Below are positions 20,352-30,785 of a stretch of DNA of 64,000 nucleotides, one piece after another. The stretch is taken from the NCBI GenBank assembly GCA_030549175.1, contig JAUKUA010000005.1, positions 124,001 to 188,000 of the forward strand, read 5' to 3'. The notes beneath the pieces are model-generated. The model was not told where the DNA came from and did not search any database. It saw only the letters and a program-made list of their open reading frames with translations. The stretch is from Lasiosphaeris hirsuta (lineage: Eukaryota > Ascomycota > Sordariomycetes > Sordariales > Lasiosphaeriaceae). The translations under genes and the position numbers were made by a program. The stretch's first letter is position 1, and every line of letters begins with the position of its first letter.

Positions 20352-22755
20352 ATGAGCGCAGAAGTCTGCAAGTCGTGCAACAGGCCTCCATTGATCAATC
20401 CCAACCTCTGCGATTCCTGCCAGCTGTGGAACAACTTTACGCATTATCTTCAATGCGCAGGTGGTGATACATCCAGTGAAAAGTTGGACAATTATCGCCA
20501 GTTTTGCTACGTCTGTCAGAGAGAGCAGACTGGAACGCGCATAGCTCCCAAGCACACTCTTGAAGACTTCACCTACCATGATCTTGACACCTACCAATCC
20601 CGCCACCACTGCATGCTCTGCCGGGTGCTGGGCGATCTCTTGCAAGAATACGCAAACCAATACCAAACTGTATTGAACCTTCAATTCGGTACCTGGAAGC
20701 CACTCACCGTCCGCCATGCCGACTCTACTTGCAAACATGACGGCCCGCCAGACGACGATGACGGTGATTTCTACTCAACCACAGAAATTTGCGTCCTTCC
20801 AGGCGCCATACGCATGGCGACCAACGGAACAAGCACGTACAAGCTTATAGTTGTCAAACTTGCCTTCCACTTTGCCGACCACCAGTTCAATCTGCAGTCG
20901 ATCCAACCGTGGACACCCCGCCCAACCCTCCCCCTCTCCAAGATCAACCGCTGGCTCGCCAACTGCACTGCCAACCACGGCCCCCAGTGCAACGACTATG
21001 CCACATCCATGACCACCCCTCCCGGCCTCCGCCTCATCGACACTCTCACTAGATGCATCACCATGCCCACCACCCCAGTTCCCTACGTCGCCCTCTCCTA
21101 CTGCTGGGCCTCCGCCACCACATCACAGGGGCAAGACCTGCAACTCCTCCTCTCCAATCTCGCCCGCCTATCCCAGCCGGACGCCCTGACGCCCGCCGTC
21201 CTCCCCGCCGTCCTCGCCGACGCCATCCAGCTCTGCCGAGACCTCTCCCAGCGCCACCTCTGGATCGACGCGCTATGTATCATCTAGGACGACGCAGCCT
21301 CCAAGCGCGCCCAGATCGCCGCCATGGACCGCATCTACCACATGGCGGTCCTAACCATCGTCGCCGTAGGCACAGCCGCCGGCCTTCCGGGGGCGTCGTC
21401 TCGCCCGCGCGCACCCCATCCCACCTTCGACCTCTGGCCCGGCTACCTCGACGCCTTCTACTCCGAGGCCAGCGTGCCGGAGCCCGCCTGGGTGGTCGGG
21501 CGGTCGCGGTGGGGCACGCGCGGCTGGACGTTCCAGGAGCGCAAGCTGTCGCGCCGGATGCTGCTCGTGGATGCGGGGGAGGCGTACGTGAGTTGCGCGC
21601 GCGGCTCGTTTTGGGAGGGCGACCGCCGGGTCGAGCTAGACACTGCCGTGCATCTGCATGCGGCGGAGGACAGGATGGATACGATCGAGGCGGGGTTGCA
21701 TCGTGTCGACGAGGCCTCTTCGTCGTACGCGCCGCTAGCGAAGGTGTACTCGGCGAGGCAGCTGTCGTTCCGCAGCGACGTGGTGGATGCGTTCATGGGG
21801 GTGGGCAACGTGCTCGCGGTGCGCATGGGGACCAGGATGCTGTGGGGGCTGCCAGAGCGATGGATGATGCAGGGCTTGATGTGGCGCGGGGCCAGGTTTA
21901 CCAAGGGGCGGGATGTGGACGGGGGGGGTGCCGAGCTGGAGCTGGGCGGCGTGGGAGGGCAAGGTGGATTATGATACTGGCCAGGACCGGACCGAGGGCG
22001 CGGTGAGAGTAGCCATGGACTCGTTCCGCACCGAGTATGATACGGAGGTGGGGAGCTTAGTGACGTTTTTCTGTACCGAGACGGGCAAAGATGGGGCCGT
22101 GGTGGTGAGACGGGTGGAGGAGGGACGGGTGTGGTTTACACCATTTGATATGCGAGACGACGAGTTTGCCGAGTATCTGGTCATAGAGAGGGAAAGGCAG
22201 TTGGAGCGACCGCAGGATGTGCACGGCGCTATGGTCCACGACACGTGGGACCGGTGCTGCCATAATCCTACGGAATGCCTTCAACGTGTGGACATCTCTG
22301 ACAAGGCAAGGGCAAAGGCTGAGACGGTCCTGGGATCCTTGGTCTTTACTACCACTACCGCTATGTTGAGTCTCCGGCACACAAAACAAGCTGGTGAGCC
22401 GTCAACTGAAGATGTGGTCTGCTTTGACATGGTTCATTTTAACGACAGCTTTAGGGGGGGTGAACTATTTGTGGGCCAGACCATGTCCATGGACCGGGGT
22501 TGGGCCGAGAAAACGTTGGACTTGAGTTGCAAGTATCGTGCCGTGGTGCTCGGTGCTGGAATGGCGAATGGGATAAGAGAAAAGACATACTCTAGCTGGC
22601 GAGACTGTGGGAGCGGAACTCAGTTTCCAGTTGCACTTTACGTCATGGTTACGGAAGAGCAGGCCGGTGTACTATACCGCCTAGCCGTAGGTGTAGTGAA
22701 CCTGCTTGCGTGGACGGAACTGAGACCGGCATGGGAAAGTGTGGTACTGGGCTAA
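20352..22755 (+). pseudogene. HET-domain (heterokaryon incompatibility) gene, broken
   Basis: N-terminal Cys pairs (CKSC, CDSC, CYVC, CMLC) lead into a HET core: VPYVALSYCWAS, LPAVLADAIQLCRDL, RHLWIDALCII. The core then meets a TAG at 21285-21287 where the family has Gln (CIIQDD). The frame resumes directly (DDAASKRAQIAAMDRIYHMAVLTIVA), followed by RGWTFQERKLSRRML and an RGARFTKG-type block. At an 8-G run (21921-21928) the frame shifts by one; the shifted frame continues GVPSWSWAAWEGKVDY, a classic HET-protein block, to the stop at 22755. HET proteins trigger incompatibility cell death. Two independent lesions make a pseudogene likely, though the homopolymer shift could be a sequencing error. 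Confidence 0.85.
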
Positions 22756-24219
22756 ATCGGGTATTATCACAATCAATTAGACAGTAGGCCCTACCGTAAG
22801 GGCTAATAAGAGAACCATGTGCGCCATTGAGGTAGTCAAGTACCTTACTAAAAGTACTTGACTCCCATGCGAAGGCAGAAGACACCCGCATTGCTATCTC
22901 CGTCTCAGGAGTATTCTCCGGCTTTCAAGACTGTCTTCTCCAATTTCAGCCTGGTACTCAGAGACGAATCTGGGCTCAAGAAATTTCCTTTTTCGTTTAT
23001 AGTCCTGAGCTGGGGTGAGCTAGGGTAATCCTATATATCGCCGCTGCAAAGCCTTAGAGGCCCGTTTTCAGTTCCCCCGGCTAAAGTTTTCTTTCGATGA
23101 AAGGTAAATAACGTGTAATCTATAGGAATGGCTCCAGGCAGCAATTACAATTACAATTACAATGTACGCGTATACCGGGTAACTATGGGTAACTCATGTC
23201 ATATGTACCAGAAAGCCCTATCCCAAAAGCAGGAGCAACCCGCGCCGCGCTAAGGAATTCAAAACAAAGGAAAAGGATCCAATTATACCTCTTTTACACT
23301 CGCCGTCAATAGCGTCACTGATGACAGTAATGCCGTTACCTATCTTTGCCCTTATCATCTTCCACCACAAGAGATATTATATAAGCTCTCTGAGCAGTTT
23401 ATTGTTGGAGGGCAACACAATGAAGGTGATGATATTCAGTGGTGGTGGTTCTGGCCCAGAGAAATCTCTGGCCCTCTTTTATAGGTGGCCACACCAGAAC
23501 CACGCTAGGCCATCTACTTATCAGAGGCGGCTACACCTTCTGGAAGGCCATTCACTGGAGACCACCATTCACTCTTCCAACATTTATCGATTGTGATAAG
23601 GAGGCGTTGGTTAGCTTATAAGGGAATTCATTTTTCAATATCAAAGATAGAATTCCTGCCTTGTCGGTATTCGGGAAGATCCAAACCACCCGCTTTATCT
23701 TCCTCGGATAGCTCGGATTTTACCAAAGGACCATACATGGACCTTGCATGAGCTATGCGTAGACCTTGCATGGACTTTACACTCTGCGACACACATATTA
23801 AACTACCTAGGATTTAGTCTCACAGCAACAGAATTGGCTGTCCTATTCTGACATTTTCGTGTGAGACTTCCACCACCCACAATTCCCGTAAGGTAGCCCA
23901 AGAACTTCGAAGATATGTTGTCAGTCCACATTGGCAACCCACACTGAGCTTCGGCTGCTATTGATACTCTGGGGTCTTGGCCCTAAACTACCTTACTCGG
24001 ACTTCTTTGAATTTCACATTGACGACGACGGAGAGTCATGATGCACTGTTGTATGTGGCTTCGGTGTCGTATCGGGCGTATTGGCCGGGGTGCTTGATTC
24101 AGGGGAGTCAACACGCCTAGCGTGAGGTTTTGCTTTGAGCCAAGGCATGAAGTGCTGTGATACTATTGGGTCATGTACATACAGTATGCTTGAAGGAGCT
24201 CGCACCGCTTTCGTCCATC
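22756..24219. other. Gene-poor region with small repeats
   Basis: 1.46 kb between the HET pseudogene and the kinase gene. It holds a short tandem array of ACAATT (23141-23163) and several short palindromes near 23450-23580 (for example ccagagaaatctctgg). These suggest a decayed mobile element, but no transposase frame or terminal repeats can be supported. Confidence 0.4.
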
Positions 24220-25377
24220 CTAGTCCCCGGGCTTAGAGGCGTTGAGAATGGCCTCTATGACCTGATGATCGTCATAGGCAGCGACGGTGCGCTCACATAG
24301 GACAGCAACTCGCTTCGGACTCTGCAGGCCATCCGGGACAATCAGCCAGATGACGTTTGTCATGAAAGACCGCCGGTACTCAATCATGACCTCGGGGTCG
24401 TTGTGGCGGTCAAACCGAGGCCCACCGAGTTTATGCAGCGTGTCAAGGTAGTGATCCAAAATCTCCATCTCGTGGGCACGACGGTCCGCAACGCTTAGCA
24501 TCGCTGTCATGTGGTAGACGATGTCGTGAAAACACGACCCGAAATGGAAGGCGGACCAGTCTAGGAAGCCGATACGTCCTTCGCCCGTGAAGTAGACGTT
24601 GCCGACGTGCGTGTCACCATGCAGCAGCGTCCGGAACCGTGGGTTACGCTCCGCGTAGTAGCGCTTCAGCGCCTCGTTGCATCGGTTTCCGTCCATCAAA
24701 TACGCCGGAATCTGGGGTCGGCCGGGAACCCGGACGATCTCGTCCCAGAAGGAACACATGAATGTCATGGCTGGGTCGTAGTTATTCCAAATCCCTATCG
24801 GTACCAATCCGTGCAAGCTGTCAGTCGAGATCGGCAACATGTGAACAACTAGAAAATGGCCAGAAGAAATAACATTCTTACAAGGATGGTCGCCCTGACT
24901 CTGACCCCAGTATTGGGCGTGCAGGCCTGCTAGCTGCTCGACACCGTCCTTCACCTGCCCAACTGAGTACGATGCAACCTCAGGTGCAAAGGTACAGCCC
25001 GCCTCAGTCAGATCCTCCATGACCGCAATGCCCTGCTTCTCGCTTGTGCCGCTCCACCAGCCCTTGGGAAAGGTCATGTGCTCGAGAGTAGGGGCAATCT
25101 TGGAGAAAAACTCTGCCTCACGCTGCGCTAGGCTCACGGTCCAGGGCTGGGCTTCGATCATCTTGGGATCGAACACCCCTTTCACGCAAACGTAGGTGGG
25201 CCTCTCGCCACCGCATTCTTCCTCGTAAGTAATCGTGTAAAACAATTTGCTGCCTGTGCCCCAGATGTTCCTAGTGTTCTCTACCGACTTGATTTTGTGT
25301 CCAAGCTTAGCACCGAGCCACTCGGGCGTCAAGTCTGAAGGAACAGCTGGAAGCTGGATTGGCGTAGTTTTGGACAT
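24220..25377 (-). CDS. APH/EcKinase-like small-molecule kinase
   Basis: 385 residues, no intron, ATG at 25377. The C-terminal lobe has the aminoglycoside-phosphotransferase catalytic loop HGDTHVGN (253-260) and the metal-binding LDW (Asp ~273), followed by FGSCFHDIVYHM. The N-lobe shows KLFYTITYEE..YVCVKG, giving a candidate ATP-binding Lys near 66. The GVEQLAGLHAQYWG block is typical of the ecdysteroid-kinase-like/CHK branch of the APH superfamily. It should phosphorylate a small-molecule hydroxyl using ATP in the cytosol. Substrate is unknown, and antibiotic resistance should not be assumed. All catalytic residues are present. Confidence 0.8.
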   Translation of the reverse strand: MSKTTPIQLPAVPSDLTPEWLGAKLGHKIKSVENTRNIWGTGSKLFYTITYEEECGGERPTYVCVKGVFDPKMIEAQPWTVSLAQREAEFFSKIAPTLEHMTFPKGWWSGTSEKQGIAVMEDLTEAGCTFAPEVASYSVGQVKDGVEQLAGLHAQYWGQSQGDHPCKNVISSGHFLVVHMLPISTDSLHGLVPIGIWNNYDPAMTFMCSFWDEIVRVPGRPQIPAYLMDGNRCNEALKRYYAERNPRFRTLLHGDTHVGNVYFTGEGRIGFLDWSAFHFGSCFHDIVYHMTAMLSVADRRAHEMEILDHYLDTLHKLGGPRFDRHNDPEVMIEYRRSFMTNVIWLIVPDGLQSPKRVAVLCERTVAAYDDHQVIEAILNASKPGD

Positions 25378-26450
25378 GGTAGTACTCCTGAACGAATACT
25401 ACGAGTAGCTGACCTGTGGATCAAAGAAACAGAAATGAAGACCAGCTGGTTTACTGGCAAAGGTTGAAATGCCCCAAGAGCCTATACTTTCGAATGCAGT
25501 CATTGTGCGGGGTTCCGGTTTGCAGAGAACTTATTACACTCGACCCATGGGGGCGATTGGTAAGCGACATGACTTGGCTGCATATTGAGGTCGCGGTGTT
25601 GAGATCAAGGTAGCATCGACAGTTTTCTCCGAGGTGCCTATCCAGCTGCAGAGTCCCTGCAGCGAAGCGCTAACAACCCCAATCTGAATAGGGGCAGGTG
25701 CTCAAATCGCCAATAGAGATGATCAGGGTTAAAAAGGGTCCATGATAAAATGACATTCACAAAACAGCAAAGCCCACACGGGGGATATTATCAGGCCGCA
25801 TTACATGTTACGATGAAATGATAACCGGAGTGATCAAGTCATTTCAAGTTTTTATACCAAGTACACGGTACATGGTAAGCACTCATACTACCTCGACCTA
25901 AAGTAACAGCTGAACGGCACTACTACAAGTACTGGAAGCTTTTGATTTTGTCTTTCCTTTGCAATTAACCAAGTTCCACCAAAATTCGCCATGCTAAAAC
26001 CAAAATGCCGAAACACGCAAAGGGGAAAAATGGTGGAGGACCGACCGAGGCCGCGTTGGCCGAGTGAGTTGAGCTCCGGTGGATCAAGCTATTACGCAGT
26101 TTAGTGGACACCGTAGATAAGGAATATATCATGTTGTTACGCTTTCTGGCAAAAGGAATCCCGATTGGCTGTGAGGCAAAACTAGGTTACCATGTGCCAT
26201 TTGGTGCGACACATATTCGTTGATGGAAATGTGGCCGTCCTATCCTCCCAAACGAACTTGCTCCATGTTTGGAATAATAGAACGGAGACTTAGACAAGAG
26301 ACCGGCAAGCAGACCTATAGATGGCGAGGACGACCCTCGTATACCACGATGCGAAACACACCGTGACAGATAAGGTAACCAGCCCAGGTGGAATACCGAT
26401 TCAGTTAGAAATCAAATTTCACTAGCCCCTTATTAATTGGCATTAATTAC
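25378..26450. other. Intergenic region
   Basis: About 1.1 kb, AT-leaning, between two minus-strand genes. It contains the kinase promoter. No gene, RNA or repeat recognised. Confidence 0.5.
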
Positions 26451-27689
26451 CTATACATGGGGCCAGAGCCACGTCCAGTCCAGACACTCATAAGCATCCT
26501 CAGGGAGCGCTCGAAACGCTATGAAAATCTCCACCAGAATGAATAGGCGAGCCGCAATATACAGCGAATAAGCAACATGCACTACCGCACTAAATAGATG
26601 CATTCGTATCCATGTTTTCCTTTTTGCCTTGCGAACCCATATCCACAGCATACTGAACGAAAAATCAAACCAGGGTCTTGTTGAGATGATAGGCACAATA
26701 CCCCCAATCACCATGACGACCAGCAACGTAACGCTGCTGACTTGCCAAATGATTTTCTCGACTGGTGTTGCAAACGGAAACCACCACCCAAGGACGTGGA
26801 TCAAGGCGTGAGCGACGGACACTACCCATACGATGGTCGCTTCGGTTCCGGTAGGGGGTGGGGGCGAGTAGTCGTTGGGTATCCGCACCAACGGGCGCTT
26901 TTCAAGCCCTCCAAAGTGAAGCAGGGACGGGAGACGCCTCCACCCATCCCAGACCGGCTTTTCAACAAAGTCCATGGGTGTATCGACGTAGGGGTCTCTT
27001 GCGGTATCTCCCGCAGCGAGGAGAAGGTCCGCGATTGTCCAGTCTACCGTGATGATGGTTGGCTCCGCAACATTTTGCGGTTTGCTCGCCCAGAAATATG
27101 CTGTAGCAAGTGACGGGATGATAAAGGCGGCGGTAAAGAGCTCGAGAGGTGTGATGGTAAGATGCTGCGCTGCTCTTGCTGATATTTGCAAAAGGATCCA
27201 GCCCGCTTGGACAAAGGCAAAGGCCTTGGCGAAGAAATCAGCCTTGCTTCGATCCCAGATGCTTTCCTCGGTAATCGTCGGGGGTTTGATCCGTTTTTTG
27301 GAGCACAAGTAGTAGATTGAAGTTGCGTTGATTGGGAACTTGGGGAAATATGGTGTTTCGAGAACAAATCCACCGGCGTTGGCGTAAAACGCATGAACTC
27401 TGGTCCACGATTCGACACCGATACTGCGCATCTCTTTGACGGAAATGTTGGCCGCGTTCCATTGCATGATGGCAAATAGCGTCAACATCTCGGGTGCGGT
27501 CACGGCAAGCACTGCCCAACGGCATTTCCGAAAGAATACCGTCCAGAATCCCTCATGCCTCGCCTGTAGGTTATGGTGCAATACCGTCCAGACGCAGACA
27601 AAAAGAGCGAGGAAATTCTCAAATAGGATGTCAATAGTTCCTCTTGCGTTCGGTGAGGATTTCCAACCAACAGTATTAGTTAACGCCAT
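26451..27689 (-). CDS. Orphan fungal multi-pass membrane protein
   Basis: 412 residues from ATG at 27689, intronless. Features include DILFENFLALFVCVWTVLHHN near the N-terminus, CRWAVLAVTAPEMLTLFAIMQWNAA, and about eight hydrophobic helices, the last being SAVVHVAYSLYIAARLFILVEIFIAF. Central loops carry DWTIADLLLAAGDTARDP and a Pro-rich PPPPTGTE. The pattern (TVLHHNLQ, then a kinked helix with PEML, then a YYLC loop) recurs in a widespread uncharacterised family of fungal integral membrane proteins; I know no function. It shares its strand with the squalene epoxidase gene, whose stop lies 315 bp upstream of this start. Confidence 0.7.
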   Translation of the reverse strand: MALTNTVGWKSSPNARGTIDILFENFLALFVCVWTVLHHNLQARHEGFWTVFFRKCRWAVLAVTAPEMLTLFAIMQWNAANISVKEMRSIGVESWTRVHAFYANAGGFVLETPYFPKFPINATSIYYLCSKKRIKPPTITEESIWDRSKADFFAKAFAFVQAGWILLQISARAAQHLTITPLELFTAAFIIPSLATAYFWASKPQNVAEPTIITVDWTIADLLLAAGDTARDPYVDTPMDFVEKPVWDGWRRLPSLLHFGGLEKRPLVRIPNDYSPPPPTGTEATIVWVVSVAHALIHVLGWWFPFATPVEKIIWQVSSVTLLVVMVIGGIVPIISTRPWFDFSFSMLWIWVRKAKRKTWIRMHLFSAVVHVAYSLYIAARLFILVEIFIAFRALPEDAYECLDWTWLWPHV

Positions 27690-28003
27690 ACCAGCGGCGT
27701 AATTTGCAAATTAATAGTCTAGAGCGCACTTATATCGTCCTTGGAGAATCGGGTCTGCAGCGGCCTTAGGGGAATTTGGTATAGTTCTCTACCTCAGACA
27801 GGGCAGATACGTTTTTTTCTCAAAGAGTCAGGACAACAAGAATGGGGCACGTTGTTTCTATCCTTTTCAATTCCATTTCGTTCCAGTGACCCTGTCCAAC
27901 CCAACCGCCTCTGTAACCGCTTGTGTAGCCGCTGTGGTGGGGGGTTTACGGCCGCGGGACCCATGATTGTGCCCGTGCTGATGCAGGAGTTGTTATCAGC
28001 GCC

Positions 28004-29443
28004 TCAGCTCGTGGACCAATGAGCTCCCCAGATGATACAGACAGCCGAGACCAGAACCGACGCGGATTGGAAGAGCGCACGCCCCAAACCTCGGAAACCC
28101 GCCTGCCGGAGGTGCAAGTGAATACTATACAGTGCGACTGCGAAAAAATGGTAGAACAGGCGGAAGAGACCAACTGGAAGCCCACCCATGATCCATGCGG
28201 GCTCTGCAAAGTTCTTCTCGCCGTCTTGAACATATTGGATGAAGCCGCGCTGCATGATTTCCAACCCTTTGTCCTCGGGGACGAAAAGGAAGTAGAGAGC
28301 CTGAGCGAGCATATTGAGGGGAGCACTGTGCTTCCTTCGGTTCCAATGGAAGCCTCGTAGCCGTTCTCGTACCTTTATCGTATCGTCGAGGTCTGGAACA
28401 TTGTCGGAATTCAGCGCCTTGGAGAGGAGGACCGCATCCTTGAGCGCAACCGTCATGCCACTTCCGGTGACGGGATGGCGCATGTTCGAAGCATCTCCGA
28501 GAATGACAAGACCCGGTGTCGTATTCTTGGTCGAGGGCATCCATGCGTTTGGCATGCTCCGAAGGCGGCCGTCTCTGAGAGCTGCCCTAAGCTGGGGCTG
28601 GATGGATTCGGGAACAGTTGGCGCAACATGGTCCCGCAGATATGCCCTCACGGCCGCCGAGTTCCCAAGCTTGTCGTAAATTGTGTCCGGGATGTCGATG
28701 AGAATCCTTGTCTCACGAGAGCTGATCGGATACATCAAGATGGGGTGACCACGCCCGAGAACAGCATGTGCGTAATGCGGGATGGGAAGCTTGGCGTCCA
28801 CTAACTCGAGACCCCAAAACTTTGACTGTGCCTTGGGTCGGTGGCGAGTAAATTGGGATCGAAAATTCGAAGTTGATCCATCTGCCAGGATGGTCAAAGG
28901 TGCGGAAAACTGCTGCTCGGTCAGCCGTCGTGACTCGTCCTCAATGTATTCGTCGATTGGTCGGGAGCTCACATTTTCCATCTCACCACTGGAGGAGCAC
29001 ATAACTCCCGTCACATGAGATGAAGCAACATCTCTAAGAATCTCCACGACGGTGCTCTCCAGCACAGTGATGTTCGACTGGGCGGAAGCAGCTTGGCGAA
29101 GTTTGGTGACAAATCTTCCGTGGTGGAAGCTGCTTCCTTGCGGCTTCCGCTCCCTGCCTTCCCTCTCGCAGAACCAGAAGGAGGCTTCTTGATCTTTCCA
29201 GGACAAATGGTAGCCGTCAATTGAGGTAGCGTCTATCCCGTTGAGGCAGTCAGCCAAGCCCAATTCCGAAAGCGCTTCGACGCCGCCTGGCTGGAGAAGT
29301 TCGCCGACGATGCGATCTGGCTCCTTGAGATCCCGCTCAACCAGTAATACCTGGCGTCCCTGGCGGGAAAAGGCCACGGCTGCGGCGCTTCCAGCAATCC
29401 CAGCTCCAATGACAATAATATCGTATTTCGCTCGCTTCGCCAT
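28004..29443 (-). CDS. Squalene epoxidase (squalene monooxygenase) paralogue
   Basis: 479 residues, intronless. N-terminal FAD motif GAGIAG (13-18), LLVERDLKEPDRIVGELLQPGG (the squalene epoxidase signature after beta2), a second FAD motif LVILGDASNMRHPVTGSGMTVALKDAVLL, and a hydrophobic C-terminal membrane anchor (GLPVGLFRLFYHFF..LVSAVCIIWG). The enzyme converts squalene to 2,3-oxidosqualene at the ER and is normally Erg1 of sterol biosynthesis. Its setting among accessory genes suggests a second copy used in a specialised pathway, or a self-resistance copy of a drug target; neither is shown. All cofactor motifs are intact. Whether the genome has another ERG1 cannot be seen here. Confidence 0.88.
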   Translation of the reverse strand: MAKRAKYDIIVIGAGIAGSAAAVAFSRQGRQVLLVERDLKEPDRIVGELLQPGGVEALSELGLADCLNGIDATSIDGYHLSWKDQEASFWFCEREGRERKPQGSSFHHGRFVTKLRQAASAQSNITVLESTVVEILRDVASSHVTGVMCSSSGEMENVSSRPIDEYIEDESRRLTEQQFSAPLTILADGSTSNFRSQFTRHRPKAQSKFWGLELVDAKLPIPHYAHAVLGRGHPILMYPISSRETRILIDIPDTIYDKLGNSAAVRAYLRDHVAPTVPESIQPQLRAALRDGRLRSMPNAWMPSTKNTTPGLVILGDASNMRHPVTGSGMTVALKDAVLLSKALNSDNVPDLDDTIKVRERLRGFHWNRRKHSAPLNMLAQALYFLFVPEDKGLEIMQRGFIQYVQDGEKNFAEPAWIMGGLPVGLFRLFYHFFAVALYSIHLHLRQAGFRGLGRALFQSASVLVSAVCIIWGAHWSTS

Positions 29444-30051
29444 CGAGAAGATTAGGTTAGTTAAGAATAATCACAGTGGAGATATTAGAAAGGCAGAAAC
29501 AAGCTCCAAGCTGCAAAGGTAAAAAAAAAACCTCAAGAAAGGAGGAAGGCGACGATATCCTGCATGGTCAGTGCGAAGGTGACACACGAAGGTGACACGC
29601 ACAACAAAGCGCCACGTTCTGGGCGCTTATTAGGCGGGACCCCCCTGGGTAACGCATGACCACGTGATTCCCTGAACAGAGCAACAACGTGACTGTGACC
29701 AAGAGGAGATCATGATACAGTTGACATTTAAACAGCCTGGTTGCCTGGCTGTTAGATGGGACACAATCCAGACGCCAGCGCTTTGGCCCACTTGGCACTT
29801 CAGTTGTGATCCCAAGTGGAGTACGGAGTGGAGTACGTGATTGCATACTCGGTCGTTTCAACTCGACCGGATCGCTGCTTCTTGGAAAGGGCACCAATAA
29901 TGTGCGAGCTTCCTTTCGCACGGAATCTCACGGTATAGAATCGGTTGCTTCGTGGAACAAAGACAAACGAAACAAACAAATTTACTTGTTAAATCTTGTC
30001 AACTGCCAATTTGCCATTGATCCATCATTTCTACTCTCCTCGACACCAAAA
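29444..30051. promoter_or_regulatory. Divergent promoter of squalene epoxidase and SnoaL-like genes
   Basis: 608 bp shared by two divergent genes. It contains an A10 run near 29521, a short direct repeat (cgaaggtgacac, near 29576-29600) and a doubled gtggagtac near 29817-29840. No known operator recognised. Confidence 0.4.
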
Positions 30052-30519
30052 ATGGCCGACATCACAACAGCCGCGCAATCCACCATCGCAGCGTACGCTG
30101 CCGCCGTCGCAAAGGGCAGCGACGCGACCGCCCCGATCTCCGAGGTGGTCTCTGCCATGGCCAAGTTCTACCTCCCGGCATGGACCTCCTTCACCCTCGG
30201 CATGAGCTTCGCCTTCAAAGACGACGAATCCACCCAGGAGGGAATCCACGACGAGCTGACCCGGCTGCAGTCCATGGGTCTCGGGACCGACATCCACCTC
30301 GAAAACGCGCGGGTCGAGCCCATCTCCGACCTGAGCGCCGCCTGCTGGCTTACCTGGATATTGAAGCCCAAGGACGAGGCGCCGTGGCGATTCACGATCG
30401 TGTACGGGTTTAGGATTGCTCCGGACAGACCGGATGGGTTGGTGGGCGGGTGGGAATGGGTCAATTCGGACCAGGAGTATGCACAGCTCTTGGCTCGCAA
30501 TCCTCGCTTGTTTTCTTAG
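30052..30519 (+). CDS. SnoaL-like / NTF2-fold protein
   Basis: 155 residues, no intron, ATG at 30052. An N-terminal Ala-rich helix (STIAAYAAAVAKG) is followed by a predicted alpha+beta cone: SAMAKFYLPAWTSFTLG, then DELTRLQSMGLGTDIHLENARVEPIS, then strands SAACWLTWILKP and WRFTIVYGFRI. This layout fits the NTF2-like superfamily, which includes SnoaL-type cyclases and many fungal pathway isomerases, but the superfamily is too broad to assign a reaction. Divergent from squalene epoxidase with a 608 bp shared promoter, which suggests common regulation. Confidence 0.65.
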   Translation: MADITTAAQSTIAAYAAAVAKGSDATAPISEVVSAMAKFYLPAWTSFTLGMSFAFKDDESTQEGIHDELTRLQSMGLGTDIHLENARVEPISDLSAACWLTWILKPKDEAPWRFTIVYGFRIAPDRPDGLVGGWEWVNSDQEYAQLLARNPRLFS

Positions 30520-30785
30520 GGTTCAAAACGGGAATACTGAAACGGAATATTGGAGCGGTAGTTTCCATGCTGCTAGGCAGGCGATTGATGAACACTTTGC
30601 GTCTTGTTTGGGATGTATCATTTCCTCTGATTTGAGATTCTTACGGCTTTCGCAAGGTACCGAGGCATTTTTCTTGGAGGATCCCGAGTCGTCTCGTTAT
30701 CCATGATCCTTCCGAGGTATAATTATCATGGTAAAGCCCTCCTCTGCAAACCCGACACAGCAGCCCTCCATCGCTCCCGCTGCCT
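30520..30785. other. Short region between convergent genes
   Basis: Holds the 3' ends of the SnoaL-like and amine-oxidase genes. No separate feature recognised. Confidence 0.4.

Noticed and set aside
21053..22006. Plus-strand frame of ~317 codons, Arg/Pro/Gly-rich, overlapping the HET gene
   Set aside because: Low-complexity composition from the alternative frame of a GC-rich gene; the HET frame carries the conserved motifs.
23400..23600. Intact transposon around short palindromes
   Set aside because: No transposase frame, terminal repeats or target-site duplication could be identified; only small palindromes are visible.
24220..25377. Antibiotic-resistance (aminoglycoside phosphotransferase) gene
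   Set aside because: The APH fold is shared by many fungal metabolite kinases. Surrounding motifs fit the EcKinase/CHK-like branch, and resistance is not implied.
28004..29443. Triterpenoid (helvolic/fusidane-type) cluster around the squalene epoxidase
   Set aside because: No oxidosqualene cyclase, acyltransferase or P450 is within the neighbourhood, so a named cluster type cannot be supported.
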